Assembly: GCF_032484785.1 (NCBI RefSeq)
Contig: NZ_JAUETR010000002.1
Span: 1,488,001-1,552,000, forward strand
Direction of reading: 5' to 3'
DNA: 64,000 bases
DNA from: Bradyrhizobium sp. SZCCHNS1050
GTDB taxonomy: Bacteria; Pseudomonadota; Alphaproteobacteria; Rhizobiales; Xanthobacteraceae
The notes below the pieces were generated by a model that saw nothing but the letters and a program-made list of their open reading frames with translations, searched no databases and was not told the origin of the DNA. This document shows positions 8,646-16,998 of the stretch, piece by piece; within the stretch, counting starts at the first letter, position 1; every line of letters starts with the position of its first letter. The position numbers and the translations under genes were made by a program.

Positions 8646-8672
8646 CTGGCACTCGCCGGCGCCGACTGCCAA
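8646..8672 (+). promoter_or_regulatory. CIRCE operator (HrcA binding site) of groESL
   Basis: CTGGCACTC-N9-GACTGCCAA: the arms differ from a perfect inverted repeat at one position and match alphaproteobacterial CIRCE sites. It sits immediately downstream of the predicted heat-shock promoter start, the usual place for HrcA repression, and 45 bases ahead of the groES ATG. Confidence 0.8.
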
Positions 8673-8716
8673 ATTTCCAGAAACTGACAATCGCCTCAAT
8701 AGCTTAGGAGGACTGT

Positions 8717-9031
8717 ATGGCTTTCCGTCCGCTTCACGACCGCGTCGTGGTCAAGCGCATCGACGCCGAAGAGAAGACCGCTGGCGGCATCATCATCCCC
8801 GACTCGGCCAAGGAAAAGCCCTCGCAGGGCGAAGTGATCGCGGTGGGCCCGGGCGCCCGCGACGAGAGCGGCAAGCTGGTCCCGCTCGACGTCCAGGTCG
8901 GTGATCGCGTGCTGTTCGGCAAGTGGTCGGGCACCGAGGTCAAGATCGACGGCCACGAGCTGCTGATCATGAAGGAAAGCGACATCATGGGCGTGCTCAC
9001 CGACACCGCGTCGAAGAAGAAGGCCGCCTAA
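8717..9031 (+). CDS. groS: Co-chaperonin GroES
   Basis: 104 residues, standard length for alphaproteobacterial GroES. It opens [20 protein letters not shown], the first beta-barrel strand plus the start of the mobile loop, and the loop itself [16 protein letters not shown] contacts GroEL. It caps the GroEL folding chamber in the cytoplasm. AGGAGG lies eight bases before the ATG. First gene of a two-gene operon with groEL; control is likely dual, by RpoH and HrcA, from the upstream sites. The Lys-rich C-terminal tail (SKKKAA) is a slight extension. Confidence 0.98.
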   Translation: MAFRPLHDRVVVKRIDAEEKTAGGIIIPDSAKEKPSQGEVIAVGPGARDESGKLVPLDVQVGDRVLFGKWSGTEVKIDGHELLIMKESDIMGVLTDTASKKKAA

Positions 9032-9047
9032 GCCAACCCGCTCAACG

Positions 9048-10759
<1,712 letters not shown>

Positions 10760-10789
10760 GTCCGACGCTTCGTCGCAGACGACAATTGC

Positions 10790-10823
10790 AAAACCCCGGC
10801 AGCGATGCCGGGGTTTTCGTTTG
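10790..10823 (+). terminator. Intrinsic terminator after groEL
   Basis: AAAACCCCGGC, a six-base loop, GCCGGGGTTTT: a perfect 11-bp stem flanked by A- and T-runs, so it could stop transcription from either side. Confidence 0.92.
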
Positions 10824-10882
10824 TACTGGAATTGTCGAATCGCCAGCCTCGGTTTCGGGCTCGTGCCCCGATGCATTCAATG

Positions 10883-10995
10883 CGTAGTTCGGATGAGCGC
10901 ACGCCGCATCCCGAAGGGCGCGGGCGGAAGCGACATCCGGGGTCTCACGAACCGCGCCGGTGATCCCGCATGTCGCTTCGCTCATGCGGGGCTAC
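10883..10995. repeat. Palindromic intergenic repeat, family B, copy 1
   Basis: A mosaic of short complementary blocks: GTAGTTCGGATGAGCG at the left, an internal AGCGACATCCGGG, then CCCGCATGTCGCTTCGCTCATGCGG and GGCTAC at the right. Related units occur near 13.5, 16.1, 35.8 and 58.2 kb. It lies between the groEL terminator and the convergent lepB gene. Confidence 0.7.
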
Positions 10996-11010
10996 GGGTT
11001 CGCGTCCGCC

Positions 11011-11793
11011 CTACTTCACCATCGTCCCGATCCGCTCGAAACGGATCCGGCCCGGCTCGCCTTTCTCGGCGCGGGCGGCGGAGAAAAAGATCATGGCGGC
11101 GCGGCCGATCACGTTCTCGATCGGCACATAGCCGATCTGGGACAGGACGCGGCTGTCGGTCGAGTTGTCGCGGTTGTCGCCGAGCATGAACAGCCGGCCG
11201 TCCGGCACAACGAAGACGTTGGTGTTGTCGAAGAAGCCGTGGCTGACGCAATCCAGCGTCTCGTAGCTCACGCCATTCGGCAAGGTCTCGCGCCAGCGCG
11301 TGACGCGCTCGTTCGCATCGCCCCCGCAGGCCGCCTCTCCGGTCAGATCCTCGACGCGCTCCCGCTCGACGGCCGTATCGTTGATGTAGAGCACTCCGTC
11401 CTTCATCTGGACGCGATCGCCGGGCAGTCCGACGACGCGCTTGATATAGACGGTCGCATTGTCTTTCGGCAGGAAGAACGCGACGACATCACCGCGCGCA
11501 GGTGTCGCGCCCCAGATACGCGCCGACGGCGGCAACGAGGAAGGCCATGACAACGGCCAAGTGAAGCGGCTGTAGCCGTAGGGATATTTCGACACGAAGA
11601 AGACATCGCCGACGCGAAGCGTTGGAATGTTCGAGGATGAAGGAATGTTGAACGGCTGATACAGGAAGGAGCGGATCAGCACCGGCGAGGCCAGCAGCAG
11701 GCTCAGCAGCGCGAAGCCCGCGATGAAGATCGCCGCGATCGCCCACCACGGCTCGCGCTTCGGCCCGATTGCACCCGCATCCAGGCTCGTCAT
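11011..11793 (-). CDS. lepB: Signal peptidase I
   Basis: 260 residues. One N-terminal membrane segment (IAAIFIAGFALLSLLLASPV) is followed by the catalytic Ser block (SSNIPTL, family consensus SMxPT), the Lys dyad region YIKRVVGLPGDRV and the GDNRDNSTDSR box. It cleaves signal peptides of exported proteins at the periplasmic face of the inner membrane. The start was chosen at 11793 because a GGGGGGAG ribosome site lies six bases upstream; the frame is open for 21 further codons. It is the last gene of a minus-strand run downstream of RtcB, with 158 bases between them, so it may be separately expressed. Most genomes have another main lepB copy. Confidence 0.93.
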   Translation of the reverse strand: MTSLDAGAIGPKREPWWAIAAIFIAGFALLSLLLASPVLIRSFLYQPFNIPSSSNIPTLRVGDVFFVSKYPYGYSRFTWPLSWPSSLPPSARIWGATPARGDVVAFFLPKDNATVYIKRVVGLPGDRVQMKDGVLYINDTAVERERVEDLTGEAACGGDANERVTRWRETLPNGVSYETLDCVSHGFFDNTNVFVVPDGRLFMLGDNRDNSTDSRVLSQIGYVPIENVIGRAAMIFFSAARAEKGEPGRIRFERIGTMVK

Positions 11794-11917
11794 CGCGTCT
11801 CCCCCCTTCTTCACAGCCTGAGGATGATGGAAGGCCCGGCCATGCGCAATCGCCAAATGAACCGGCGGCCACGCGGCCGCTGATCACCTCCGGCGCCTGC
11901 CGCCCCGTCAACAGGAG

Positions 11918-11935
11918 GCCGCCCGTGGGCGACCT
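11918..11935 (-). other. Short GC hairpin downstream of rtcB (GCCGCCC-type)
   Basis: GGCCGCCCGTGGGCGACC, one change from a perfect inverted repeat. The same hairpin follows the slipin gene and the oxygenase gene, so each of three consecutive genes has one behind it. Confidence 0.6.
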
Positions 11936-11951
11936 CACCGATTTGGAGTCT

Positions 11952-13295
11952 TCACCGCCCCTTCCGCCACGGCGCGTCGGCTTCCCAGTCACCGGCCATG
12001 ATCGAGCCGTAAGGGATCACCTCGTCGGTCACCTCGCCGAGGCCGTAGCGTGCGATCTGCGCCCGTACCGACGCCGCGTTCTTGTAGGCCTGCGGCAGCT
12101 CCGACAAATCAGGCTTGCCGCAATAGAACCGCGCATCGATGCCCTCGGGCATCTCCGGGCGATGCGCGCGCAAAAACGCCTTCCGACCGAGATTGCGGCC
12201 AGCGCCGTGCGGCGCGAAGCCGAGCGCATCCTTGTTGTCGCGATGCTTCAGGATCAGCACCGGCTCGGCCATGTTGAGCGGCACGATCGTGCGTCCGTCA
12301 TCGTCAGCCGAGAAGCCGGACCAGTTCGGCGTCGCCCCCTTGCCGTGGTAGAACAGGCCGTCGCTCTTCTGGAAGACGAAGTTGTGCTCGTTCCAGAACC
12401 GGTCGGCGACGGCGTTGCCGAGCTTCGCCGCAGCGAGATCGTGAATCGCGTGGTGATTGGCCCTGGTCCACAGCCGCGCGACCTGCAACGCCTCCCAATA
12501 GGCGCGGCCGTCGTCGCTCGACGCCTTGATCCAGGCGCTGTGCTCCGGGACCTTCGGCGCATGGATCGCGGTGTGCCGCTTCGCCACCGCCATGCCGCGC
12601 TTGTAGAGCTGTGCGCCGAAGCCGCGCGAGCCGTGATGCGTCACCAGCGCCGCCTGCCCGGTCGACCTGAGATGGCCGACATAGGCGAAGTGGTTGCCGT
12701 CGCCCTGCGTGGCGAAGTGGCCGATCGCGAAGCGCTCGAGCCCCTTCAGGAAGGGATTGGCCTCGAACCCTGCCATCACCTCGTCGGGCGGCTGATGCAG
12801 CCGGTCGCGTCCGCCGGGACCGAAATGGGTCACGGCGTGAACCGCATCGAGAATGCGCTTGGGATCGTCCTTGCGCGCGAACACCGTCACCGCCACCGAG
12901 CAGCAAATGTCGGAGGAATGGAAGCCCGGATGGATCGCGTCCTCACAGGCGACCACGCCGCCGACCGGGATGGTGCCGAGCGCCGTTCCCGACGGACAGG
13001 CGTCCGGCATCACGGCGCCGGCTACGATGGTCGGCACCCGCATCAACGCATCCATGTGCTGGGTCACCGCCGCGACATTGGCGCGCTCCAGCTCGTTGTC
13101 GGCCTCGATCAGCATCGCGAACGGCACGCCGTTGGTGCGCATCAGCGTCTCCGCCGGCTGCAGTTCCTGCAGCGCGGCGAAGATCGCGTCATCATCGGCG
13201 CCATCGGCCCGCATCGCATTGGCCGTCGCCAGTCCCTCCTTGAACCAGCGACCGGGCTTGAAGCCCCAGGCGATCAGGGTGTTTCCGTCGATCAT
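11952..13295 (-). CDS. rtcB: RtcB family RNA ligase
   Basis: 447 residues. RtcB joins 2',3'-cyclic-phosphate or 3'-phosphate RNA ends to 5'-OH ends using GTP and Mn. By comparison with the archaeal enzyme all metal ligands are visible: Asp129/Cys132 (DICC), His202 in GDGNHF, His220 in HHGSRG and His304 in EHNFV. The guanylylated His is His363 in PHGAGR. The canonical DIGCGM reads DICCSV and the PDVH-type block reads MPDACP, so this is a divergent subgroup. It has a GAGAGTAGCAAG leader before the ATG. No archease or RtcA is nearby. Its minus-strand neighbours are a 2OG oxygenase, slipin, HNH nuclease and tRNA-like sequences, pointing to RNA repair; the target RNA is unknown. Confidence 0.93.
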   Translation of the reverse strand: MIDGNTLIAWGFKPGRWFKEGLATANAMRADGADDDAIFAALQELQPAETLMRTNGVPFAMLIEADNELERANVAAVTQHMDALMRVPTIVAGAVMPDACPSGTALGTIPVGGVVACEDAIHPGFHSSDICCSVAVTVFARKDDPKRILDAVHAVTHFGPGGRDRLHQPPDEVMAGFEANPFLKGLERFAIGHFATQGDGNHFAYVGHLRSTGQAALVTHHGSRGFGAQLYKRGMAVAKRHTAIHAPKVPEHSAWIKASSDDGRAYWEALQVARLWTRANHHAIHDLAAAKLGNAVADRFWNEHNFVFQKSDGLFYHGKGATPNWSGFSADDDGRTIVPLNMAEPVLILKHRDNKDALGFAPHGAGRNLGRKAFLRAHRPEMPEGIDARFYCGKPDLSELPQAYKNAASVRAQIARYGLGEVTDEVIPYGSIMAGDWEADAPWRKGR

Positions 13296-13364
13296 CTTGC
13301 TACTCTCACATGTCCAGCCGGAGCTTTGTCGTGCCCCGATCCACCTGCGTTCACCTCGCGGGAT

Positions 13365-13380
13365 GCCGCCCGTGGGCGGC
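13365..13380 (-). other. Short GC hairpin between oxygenase and rtcB
   Basis: GCCGCCCGTGGGCGGC, a perfect inverted repeat 70 bases before the rtcB start. It is identical to the copy behind the slipin gene. It may protect or process transcript ends in the island. Confidence 0.65.
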
Positions 13381-13448
13381 TCCCTCCACTGGTCGACGAC
13401 GTCACGTTCGTACGAACGCAGCGCCGATGAGCCGACGGCTCCGTCCGC

Positions 13449-13532
13449 GAGGGCGCAGGCGGGAGCGACATCCGGGGGGGGCTCACGAGCTTCGCCGGAG
13501 AACCCGCATGTCGCTGACGCTCGTGCGGGCTA
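13449..13532. repeat. Palindromic intergenic repeat, family B, copy 2
   Basis: Contains GAGGGCGCAGGCGGGAGCGACATCCGGG, written here as GAGGGCGCAGG then CGGGAGCGACATCCGGG, followed by ACCCGCATGTCGCTGACGCT and CGTGCGGGCTA. Its right end supplies the stop codon of the oxygenase gene. The left half has drifted from the other copies. Confidence 0.65.
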
Positions 13533-14102
13533 AACGTTCCGCCGATACATCACGTCGGTCCGCAGCACGTATTTGCGGCCCTTCGTCACGGGATCACCAC
13601 GATGCATGATCGGGTGCTGGAACAGCAGCGCCATGCCCCTCTCCGGCGTGATGAGCAAAGGACCGTCCGGCATCCGACCTGTGTCGTCGCAAAACGACGT
13701 TCTGCCACCCTCGAAGTCATCGTTGAGATAGACCATGAAGGTGAACTGGCTGCGCTCGCCATTGTCGCGCTCGAAATGACCGTCGCGATGCCAGTCGAAC
13801 TTTTGTCCGACGTCGTAGCGATAAAGTCGCAACCGTTCGTTCAGCCCGACCGGCGTCCAGCGATGCTGAAACGAGGGCGCCAGATGCACGGCGAGCCGCT
13901 CGTAGAGCTCTCGTGCACGATCGGCATCGTCAACGATCACGCGGTCGTTGTTGCGATGATCCTTCACGCCGCGAGGCGCAAACAAAGTCGCCGCCTCGAA
14001 CCCCATCGATTCACCCATGCGAATGTATTCCTCGCACTCAGCAGCGCCGAAGAAATTCGAGATCGTCTCGATGTTGTCGGCTCGCCAGGTGATATCAGTC
14101 AT
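13530..14102 (-). CDS. 2-oxoglutarate/Fe(II)-dependent oxygenase, prolyl-4-hydroxylase-like
   Basis: 190 residues with the double-stranded beta-helix core of the P4Hc type. The iron ligands are the HxD pair in DWHRDGHF and the distal His in FQHPIMHRG, followed by the 2-oxoglutarate-binding Arg in VTKGRKYVLRTD. The family hydroxylates protein side chains or nucleic acids. The start at 14102 follows GGAGGAGCGAGCG; an ATG five codons earlier overlaps that ribosome site. It lies 53 bases after the slipin stop and upstream of rtcB on the same strand. The substrate is unknown; the context makes an RNA or translation-linked target worth considering. Confidence 0.88.
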   Translation of the reverse strand: MTDITWRADNIETISNFFGAAECEEYIRMGESMGFEAATLFAPRGVKDHRNNDRVIVDDADRARELYERLAVHLAPSFQHRWTPVGLNERLRLYRYDVGQKFDWHRDGHFERDNGERSQFTFMVYLNDDFEGGRTSFCDDTGRMPDGPLLITPERGMALLFQHPIMHRGDPVTKGRKYVLRTDVMYRRNV

Positions 14103-14127
14103 CGCTCGCTCCTCCATGAGATTGGAA

Positions 14128-14143
14128 GCCGCCCGTGGGCGGC
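14128..14143 (-). other. Short GC hairpin between slipin and oxygenase
   Basis: GCCGCCCGTGGGCGGC, perfect inverted repeat, 12 bases after the slipin stop codon. Same sequence as the copy ahead of rtcB. Confidence 0.65.
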
Positions 14144-14155
14144 CTCTCTTATCGG

Positions 14156-15307
14156 TCACGCCGCATCCGGCGCCTTCAGCCGGACCAACCGCGTCAGCAG
14201 CGCATCGAGGCCGGCGCCGTCGCCGGCATGCAGGTCGATGCGGCCGACCTTCTCGACCAGGCGCTCCAGCGACTCCAGCTCCTTGAGCCGCAGCAGCAGC
14301 GGGTTCTCCTCCATCAGCCTGGCGGTGTTCAGGAGCGAGCGCGTCGCCGCGGTCTCCTCCTGGCGACGGATCAGGTTGGCCTTGGCCAGCCGCTCCGCCT
14401 CCACCACCTTGTTGACGAGCTCGCGGATCTCGCCGGGCAGGATCACGTCCTTCACGCCGAGCTCCGTCACCTCCACGCCCGAGCCGCCGAGCCGCGCGCG
14501 CACGTAGTCGCGCAGCTCGGCATCGAGCGAGGCCTTGGCGGCCAGCACCTCGTCGAGCGTGCGTGACGCCACCGCCTCGCGGATCGCGAACTGCACCAGC
14601 CGGTACAGCCACGCATCCACATCGGGCGTGGTCGCGACAGCCGCCTCCGCGTCGGCAATCCGCCGGAACGCCGTGAGCGTCACCCGCAGCGCGATGCGAT
14701 CCTTGGTCAGCATCTCCTGCGCGGTGATCTCCAGCACCGTGGGCCGCATATCCAGGCGCTTGACCTCGATCTTGCGGCCGACCGCCCAGAAGGCGTGCCG
14801 GCCCGGCGCCAGCCGCTCCGTCAGCTTGCCGTCGACATGGAGCAGACCGGCCTCGTGGTTCTCGACCACGACCTCGGTCACAACGCTCGGCCGGTTACGC
14901 TCGATCATCGCCAGATGCCGCGCGCTCACACGCACGTCGCTTGCGATGTCGATGCGCTCGACCTCGACCTGCGTCGCCACCTTCCAGTAGACACGTGTCT
15001 GCCACGGCGTGAGCAGATGCGTCGGCCGGCCGTCGAGGCTGACGATCGCGATCTCGTTCGCGCCGGTCTCCACGGCCTCGAAGAGTTCGGCGGCGAGATC
15101 GGGCCGCGCGGCCTTCAGCACCGCGTAGCGCTCGGCCGGGTATTCGGCCCTGACCACGTCGTACACTTGCACCATCAGCCGGTGCAGCGGATCGAGCAGC
15201 GCATGACGGCCAGGACCGAGCACGCGCACGAGCTGGCCGTCACGCCACACCAGCGCCCGCTCGCCATCCTCCACCGTCACGGTCTTCGTCACCAGATGCC
15301 AAGTCAC
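14156..15307 (-). CDS. Slipin, SPFH/band-7 domain protein
   Basis: 383 residues from a GTG start with GGGAG six bases upstream. The protein lacks a clear N-terminal membrane helix and instead begins with a hydrophilic segment (KTVTVEDGERALVWRDGQL). The band-7 core follows: EVKRLDMRPTVLEITAQE, then LTKDRIALRVTLTAFRRI, then an Ala/Glu-rich coiled coil (AERLAKANLIRRQEETAATR), ending in a leucine-rich tail. SPFH proteins oligomerise into membrane-associated rings or scaffolds. Slipins linked to RtcB occur in several reported RNA-repair-type gene neighbourhoods. The same frame is open for 49 codons upstream without a start or ribosome site. Confidence 0.9.
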   Translation of the reverse strand: MTWHLVTKTVTVEDGERALVWRDGQLVRVLGPGRHALLDPLHRLMVQVYDVVRAEYPAERYAVLKAARPDLAAELFEAVETGANEIAIVSLDGRPTHLLTPWQTRVYWKVATQVEVERIDIASDVRVSARHLAMIERNRPSVVTEVVVENHEAGLLHVDGKLTERLAPGRHAFWAVGRKIEVKRLDMRPTVLEITAQEMLTKDRIALRVTLTAFRRIADAEAAVATTPDVDAWLYRLVQFAIREAVASRTLDEVLAAKASLDAELRDYVRARLGGSGVEVTELGVKDVILPGEIRELVNKVVEAERLAKANLIRRQEETAATRSLLNTARLMEENPLLLRLKELESLERLVEKVGRIDLHAGDGAGLDALLTRLVRLKAPDAA

Positions 15308-15584
15308 AACACACTCCCACAGCTTGCGTCCGGCCCATCGGCCGAAACGCGATTCATTGATCAAAGGACGTGAGGACCGGACGACGCTTCCTGCGTGAAC
15401 CGAGCGGACCGAGGCTTGAGCATCTGACGATGCCGGGCGCACGCGCGCGGTCACACGAGCTATCAGCCCGAGCGTCCTTGCGCAGCCTTCCCGGCATCTT
15501 CAGACGCGGTATCCACCGCGGCACAGAGCCGGTTCTGCAGTGTCTTGATCTGGTCGAAATGCCCTAGAACTTTCTTCTTGGGCA

Positions 15585-15618
15585 AAACGGCCGGACCGCG
15601 ACTGAAGCGCGCGTCCGG
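15585..15618 (-). terminator. Possible terminator or attenuator after the tRNA-like pair
   Basis: Read on the minus strand: CCGGAC plus CGCG pairs with CGCG plus GTCCGG (one bulged base, seven-base loop), followed by GGCCGTTTTG. The U-run is short, so read-through into slipin is likely. The 350-base gap between the tRNA-like pair and slipin holds two further small hairpins (TTAGC/GCTAA and CCTC/GAGG) and no convincing reading frame. Confidence 0.4.
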
Positions 15619-15658
15619 TCCTCGTCAGAGGCGATTAGCTTTTCAGGCTAAACCGAAG

Positions 15659-15731
15659 CGCTGGAGCGGGAGTCGAACCCGCGACCCGATGATTCACAGT
15701 CATCTGCTCTACCTAACTGAGCTATCCTTTG
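15659..15731 (-). tRNA. tRNA-His-like sequence, anticodon GTG, defective acceptor stem
   Basis: On the minus strand: TA at 8-9, D arm GCTC/GAGC with a GG-containing loop, anticodon stem GATGA/TCATC with loop CTGTGAA (anticodon GTG, U33 present), five-base variable loop, and T arm GCGGG-TTCGACT-CCCGC. All internal arms pair perfectly. The acceptor does not: only GGA/TCC next to the T arm and the end pair C-G can form. The first two bases of the 5' acceptor strand are the last two bases of the preceding Phe-like CCA end. The discriminator position is C, as in tRNA-His, but no CCA follows. Probably not an ordinary translation tRNA. Confidence 0.75.
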
Positions 15732-15802
15732 GTGGTGTCGATCGGAATCGAACCGATGCCTTCGGGCCTTCAACCCGACGCTCTCCATGAGCTACAGACT
15801 CC
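15730..15802 (-). tRNA. tRNA-Phe-like sequence, anticodon GAA, bulged acceptor stem, encoded CCA
   Basis: On the minus strand: 5' acceptor GGAGTCTG, TA, D arm GCTC/GAGC with an unusually short five-base loop, anticodon stem TCGGG/CCCGA with loop TTGAAGG (anticodon GAA), variable loop AGGC, T arm ATCGG-TTCGATT-CCGAT, 3' acceptor CGACACC, then A73 and CCA. The acceptor pairs as GG, one A-A mismatch, GTC, a bulged T, then G. A73 and anticodon GAA agree with Phe identity. It abuts and slightly overlaps the His-like sequence, with no room for a normal spacer. Confidence 0.75.
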
Positions 15803-16102
15803 TTGTTCTTTGCGACGACGGAACACGGGACCGGACACCGGCCGCGCCAGTCGGGATTTCAGCGAGCCCGAACCAAAGTCATCACGAAGGACCGTGCTAC
15901 TACACACAATCAACGGCACGCGCAAGACGTAGACATCGATTATTTTCGAACGATCTCATTCCGTAACTAATCGTCTACATATCGATCTACTCATAACGAC
16001 GTCGCTCGCATGCAAATGCGGGCGACGCAATTTCGTAGCCCGGATGTCGCTTACGCCGAGGCCCGTTGGACCTCGGCGCACGCTCATCTGGGCCACCTCT
16101 CC
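15803..16102 (-). other. Gap between HNH gene and tRNA-like pair; AT-rich inverted repeat at 15929-15978
   Basis: About 300 bases without a credible reading frame. The centre is clearly more AT-rich than the surroundings and carries an imperfect inverted repeat: GTAGAC-at-CGATTA on the left and TAATC-GTCTAC on the right, about 25 bases apart. This could be an operator, a promoter region for the tRNA-like pair, or a cruciform. No well-spaced sigma70 promoter was found. Confidence 0.4.
16036..16095. repeat. Family B intergenic repeat, partial copy
   Basis: GTAGCCCGGATGTCGCTTAC matches the right-hand half of the family B units, followed by a short CGAGGCCC/ACCTCGGCG hairpin instead of the usual second half. 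It ends just before the HNH stop codon region. Confidence 0.55.
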
Positions 16103-16639
16103 TCACCGCTCCAGCTCCACGTCCCAATAGAGATAATCCTGCCACGTCTCGTGCAGGAATCTCGGCGGAAACAGGCGCTGCGCGGCCATCAGCTCGTGCC
16201 GCGTCGGCTCGAAGGGCGGCCGTCGCGGCTTGAGATAGCGCCGGTCCTTGCGCGCGTTGCATGGACTGCAAGCGGCGACGATGTTGGTCCACGACGTCTC
16301 GCCGCCATCGGCCCGCGGTACCACGTGGTCGAACGTCAACTCGCCGTGCAGATAGCGGCCGCCGCAATACTGACATTCGAAGCGATCGCGCAGGAACACG
16401 TTGAACCGCGTGAAAGGCACGCGCATCGCGGGCCTGACGTAGTTGCGCAGCGCGATCACCGCCGGCAGCCGCATGGTGACGCTCGGGCTACGAACGACCC
16501 GGTCGTATTCCGCGACGACGACGTGAGAGCCGCTGACGACTACCCTGATCGCATCCTCCCAGCTGACCACTGACAGCGGGAAGTAGCTCAGCGGCTGGAA
16601 GTCGGCGTTGAGAACCAGCGCCGGATTTGTTGCTGACAT
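16103..16639 (-). CDS. HNH endonuclease
   Basis: 178 residues. The N-terminus ALVLNADFQPLSYFPLSVV is typical of a widespread alphaproteobacterial HNH family. The nuclease region has CQYCGG, then LTFDHVVPRADGG and TSWTNIVAACSPCNARK, i.e. a zinc-binding CxxC pair around the beta-beta-alpha-metal HNH core with its catalytic His. AGAGGAGG lies 5-6 bases before the ATG. It lies 39 bases after the CCA of the Asp-like tRNA, on the same strand. As remembered, the family's housekeeping member reads LNADYRPLSYYPLSLWSW, so this looks like a second, diverged paralogue. It may cut DNA or RNA; the island suggests RNA, as inference. Confidence 0.88.
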   Translation of the reverse strand: MSATNPALVLNADFQPLSYFPLSVVSWEDAIRVVVSGSHVVVAEYDRVVRSPSVTMRLPAVIALRNYVRPAMRVPFTRFNVFLRDRFECQYCGGRYLHGELTFDHVVPRADGGETSWTNIVAACSPCNARKDRRYLKPRRPPFEPTRHELMAAQRLFPPRFLHETWQDYLYWDVELER

Positions 16640-16678
16640 CGTCGACCTCCTCTCTTCGCTTCAACCGCCTGGTCGTTC

Positions 16679-16753
16679 TGGCGCCCATGGCGGGAATCGA
16701 ACCCGCCTTCCCGGATCGACGGTCCGGTCCCTTCGCCAGATGGGGACATGGGC
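16679..16753 (-). tRNA. tRNA-Asp-like sequence, anticodon GTC, C33, encoded CCA
   Basis: On the minus strand: acceptor GCCCATG pairs perfectly with CATGGGC; T arm GCGGG-TTCGATT-CCCGC is perfect; anticodon stem CCGGA/TCCGG has loop CCGTCGA, giving anticodon GTC. G73 (an Asp identity base) and CCA follow. Three features are abnormal: position 33 is C where elongator tRNAs have U; the D stem is an inverted-type CCC/GGG of only three pairs with C at position 9; and the variable loop is GAAG. The 5' end is one base after the stop codon of the upstream 79-residue gene, so the RNA is almost certainly cut out of an mRNA. Confidence 0.8.
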
Positions 16754-16754
16754 C

Positions 16755-16994
16755 TCATGGTCTACCCGGCGCACCGCTCGACGCTCGCCGGCCATCGCGC
16801 CCGCCGTCCACCGCGTGCGGATGAAACGCGTCCGGATCGGTGCGATTGAGGTAGTCGAGATAGAGCTGCCGCGCGCGCGCCTCGGTCACGCCTCGGCACG
16901 TCATGACGATGCGCACGAAAGCTGCTGCCACCGGTGAATCCAGTGCGCGCGCAATGTCGCAAGTCTCGGGATCTTCGCCTGACGTCCGGGTCAT
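16755..16994 (-). CDS. Small protein of unknown function at the head of the tRNA-like/RtcB island
   Basis: 79 residues, not recognised. It starts MTRTSGEDPETCDIARALDS and has an amphipathic stretch around FVRIVMTCRGVTEARARQLYLDYL, predicted mainly helical; the last 15 residues are Gly/Arg/Pro-rich. A strong GGAGGG ribosome site lies 4-5 bases from the ATG, but it is buried in an 8-bp hairpin. The stop codon is separated by one base from the Asp-like tRNA. It has no membrane segment or signal peptide. It could be a regulator, an antitoxin-like partner, or a short leader whose translation controls processing of the tRNA-like RNA. Confidence 0.65.
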   Translation of the reverse strand: MTRTSGEDPETCDIARALDSPVAAAFVRIVMTCRGVTEARARQLYLDYLNRTDPDAFHPHAVDGGRDGRRASSGAPGRP

Positions 16995-16998
16995 CCAA

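Noticed and set aside
13530..14612. Long minus-strand frame joining the oxygenase to sequence under the slipin gene
   Set aside because: The upstream half is an out-of-frame reading of slipin; the ribosome site at 14102 defines the oxygenase start.
15308..15454. Upstream extension of the slipin gene (49 codons)
   Set aside because: The extension is not SPFH-like, and a GTG with a good ribosome site marks the start at 15307.
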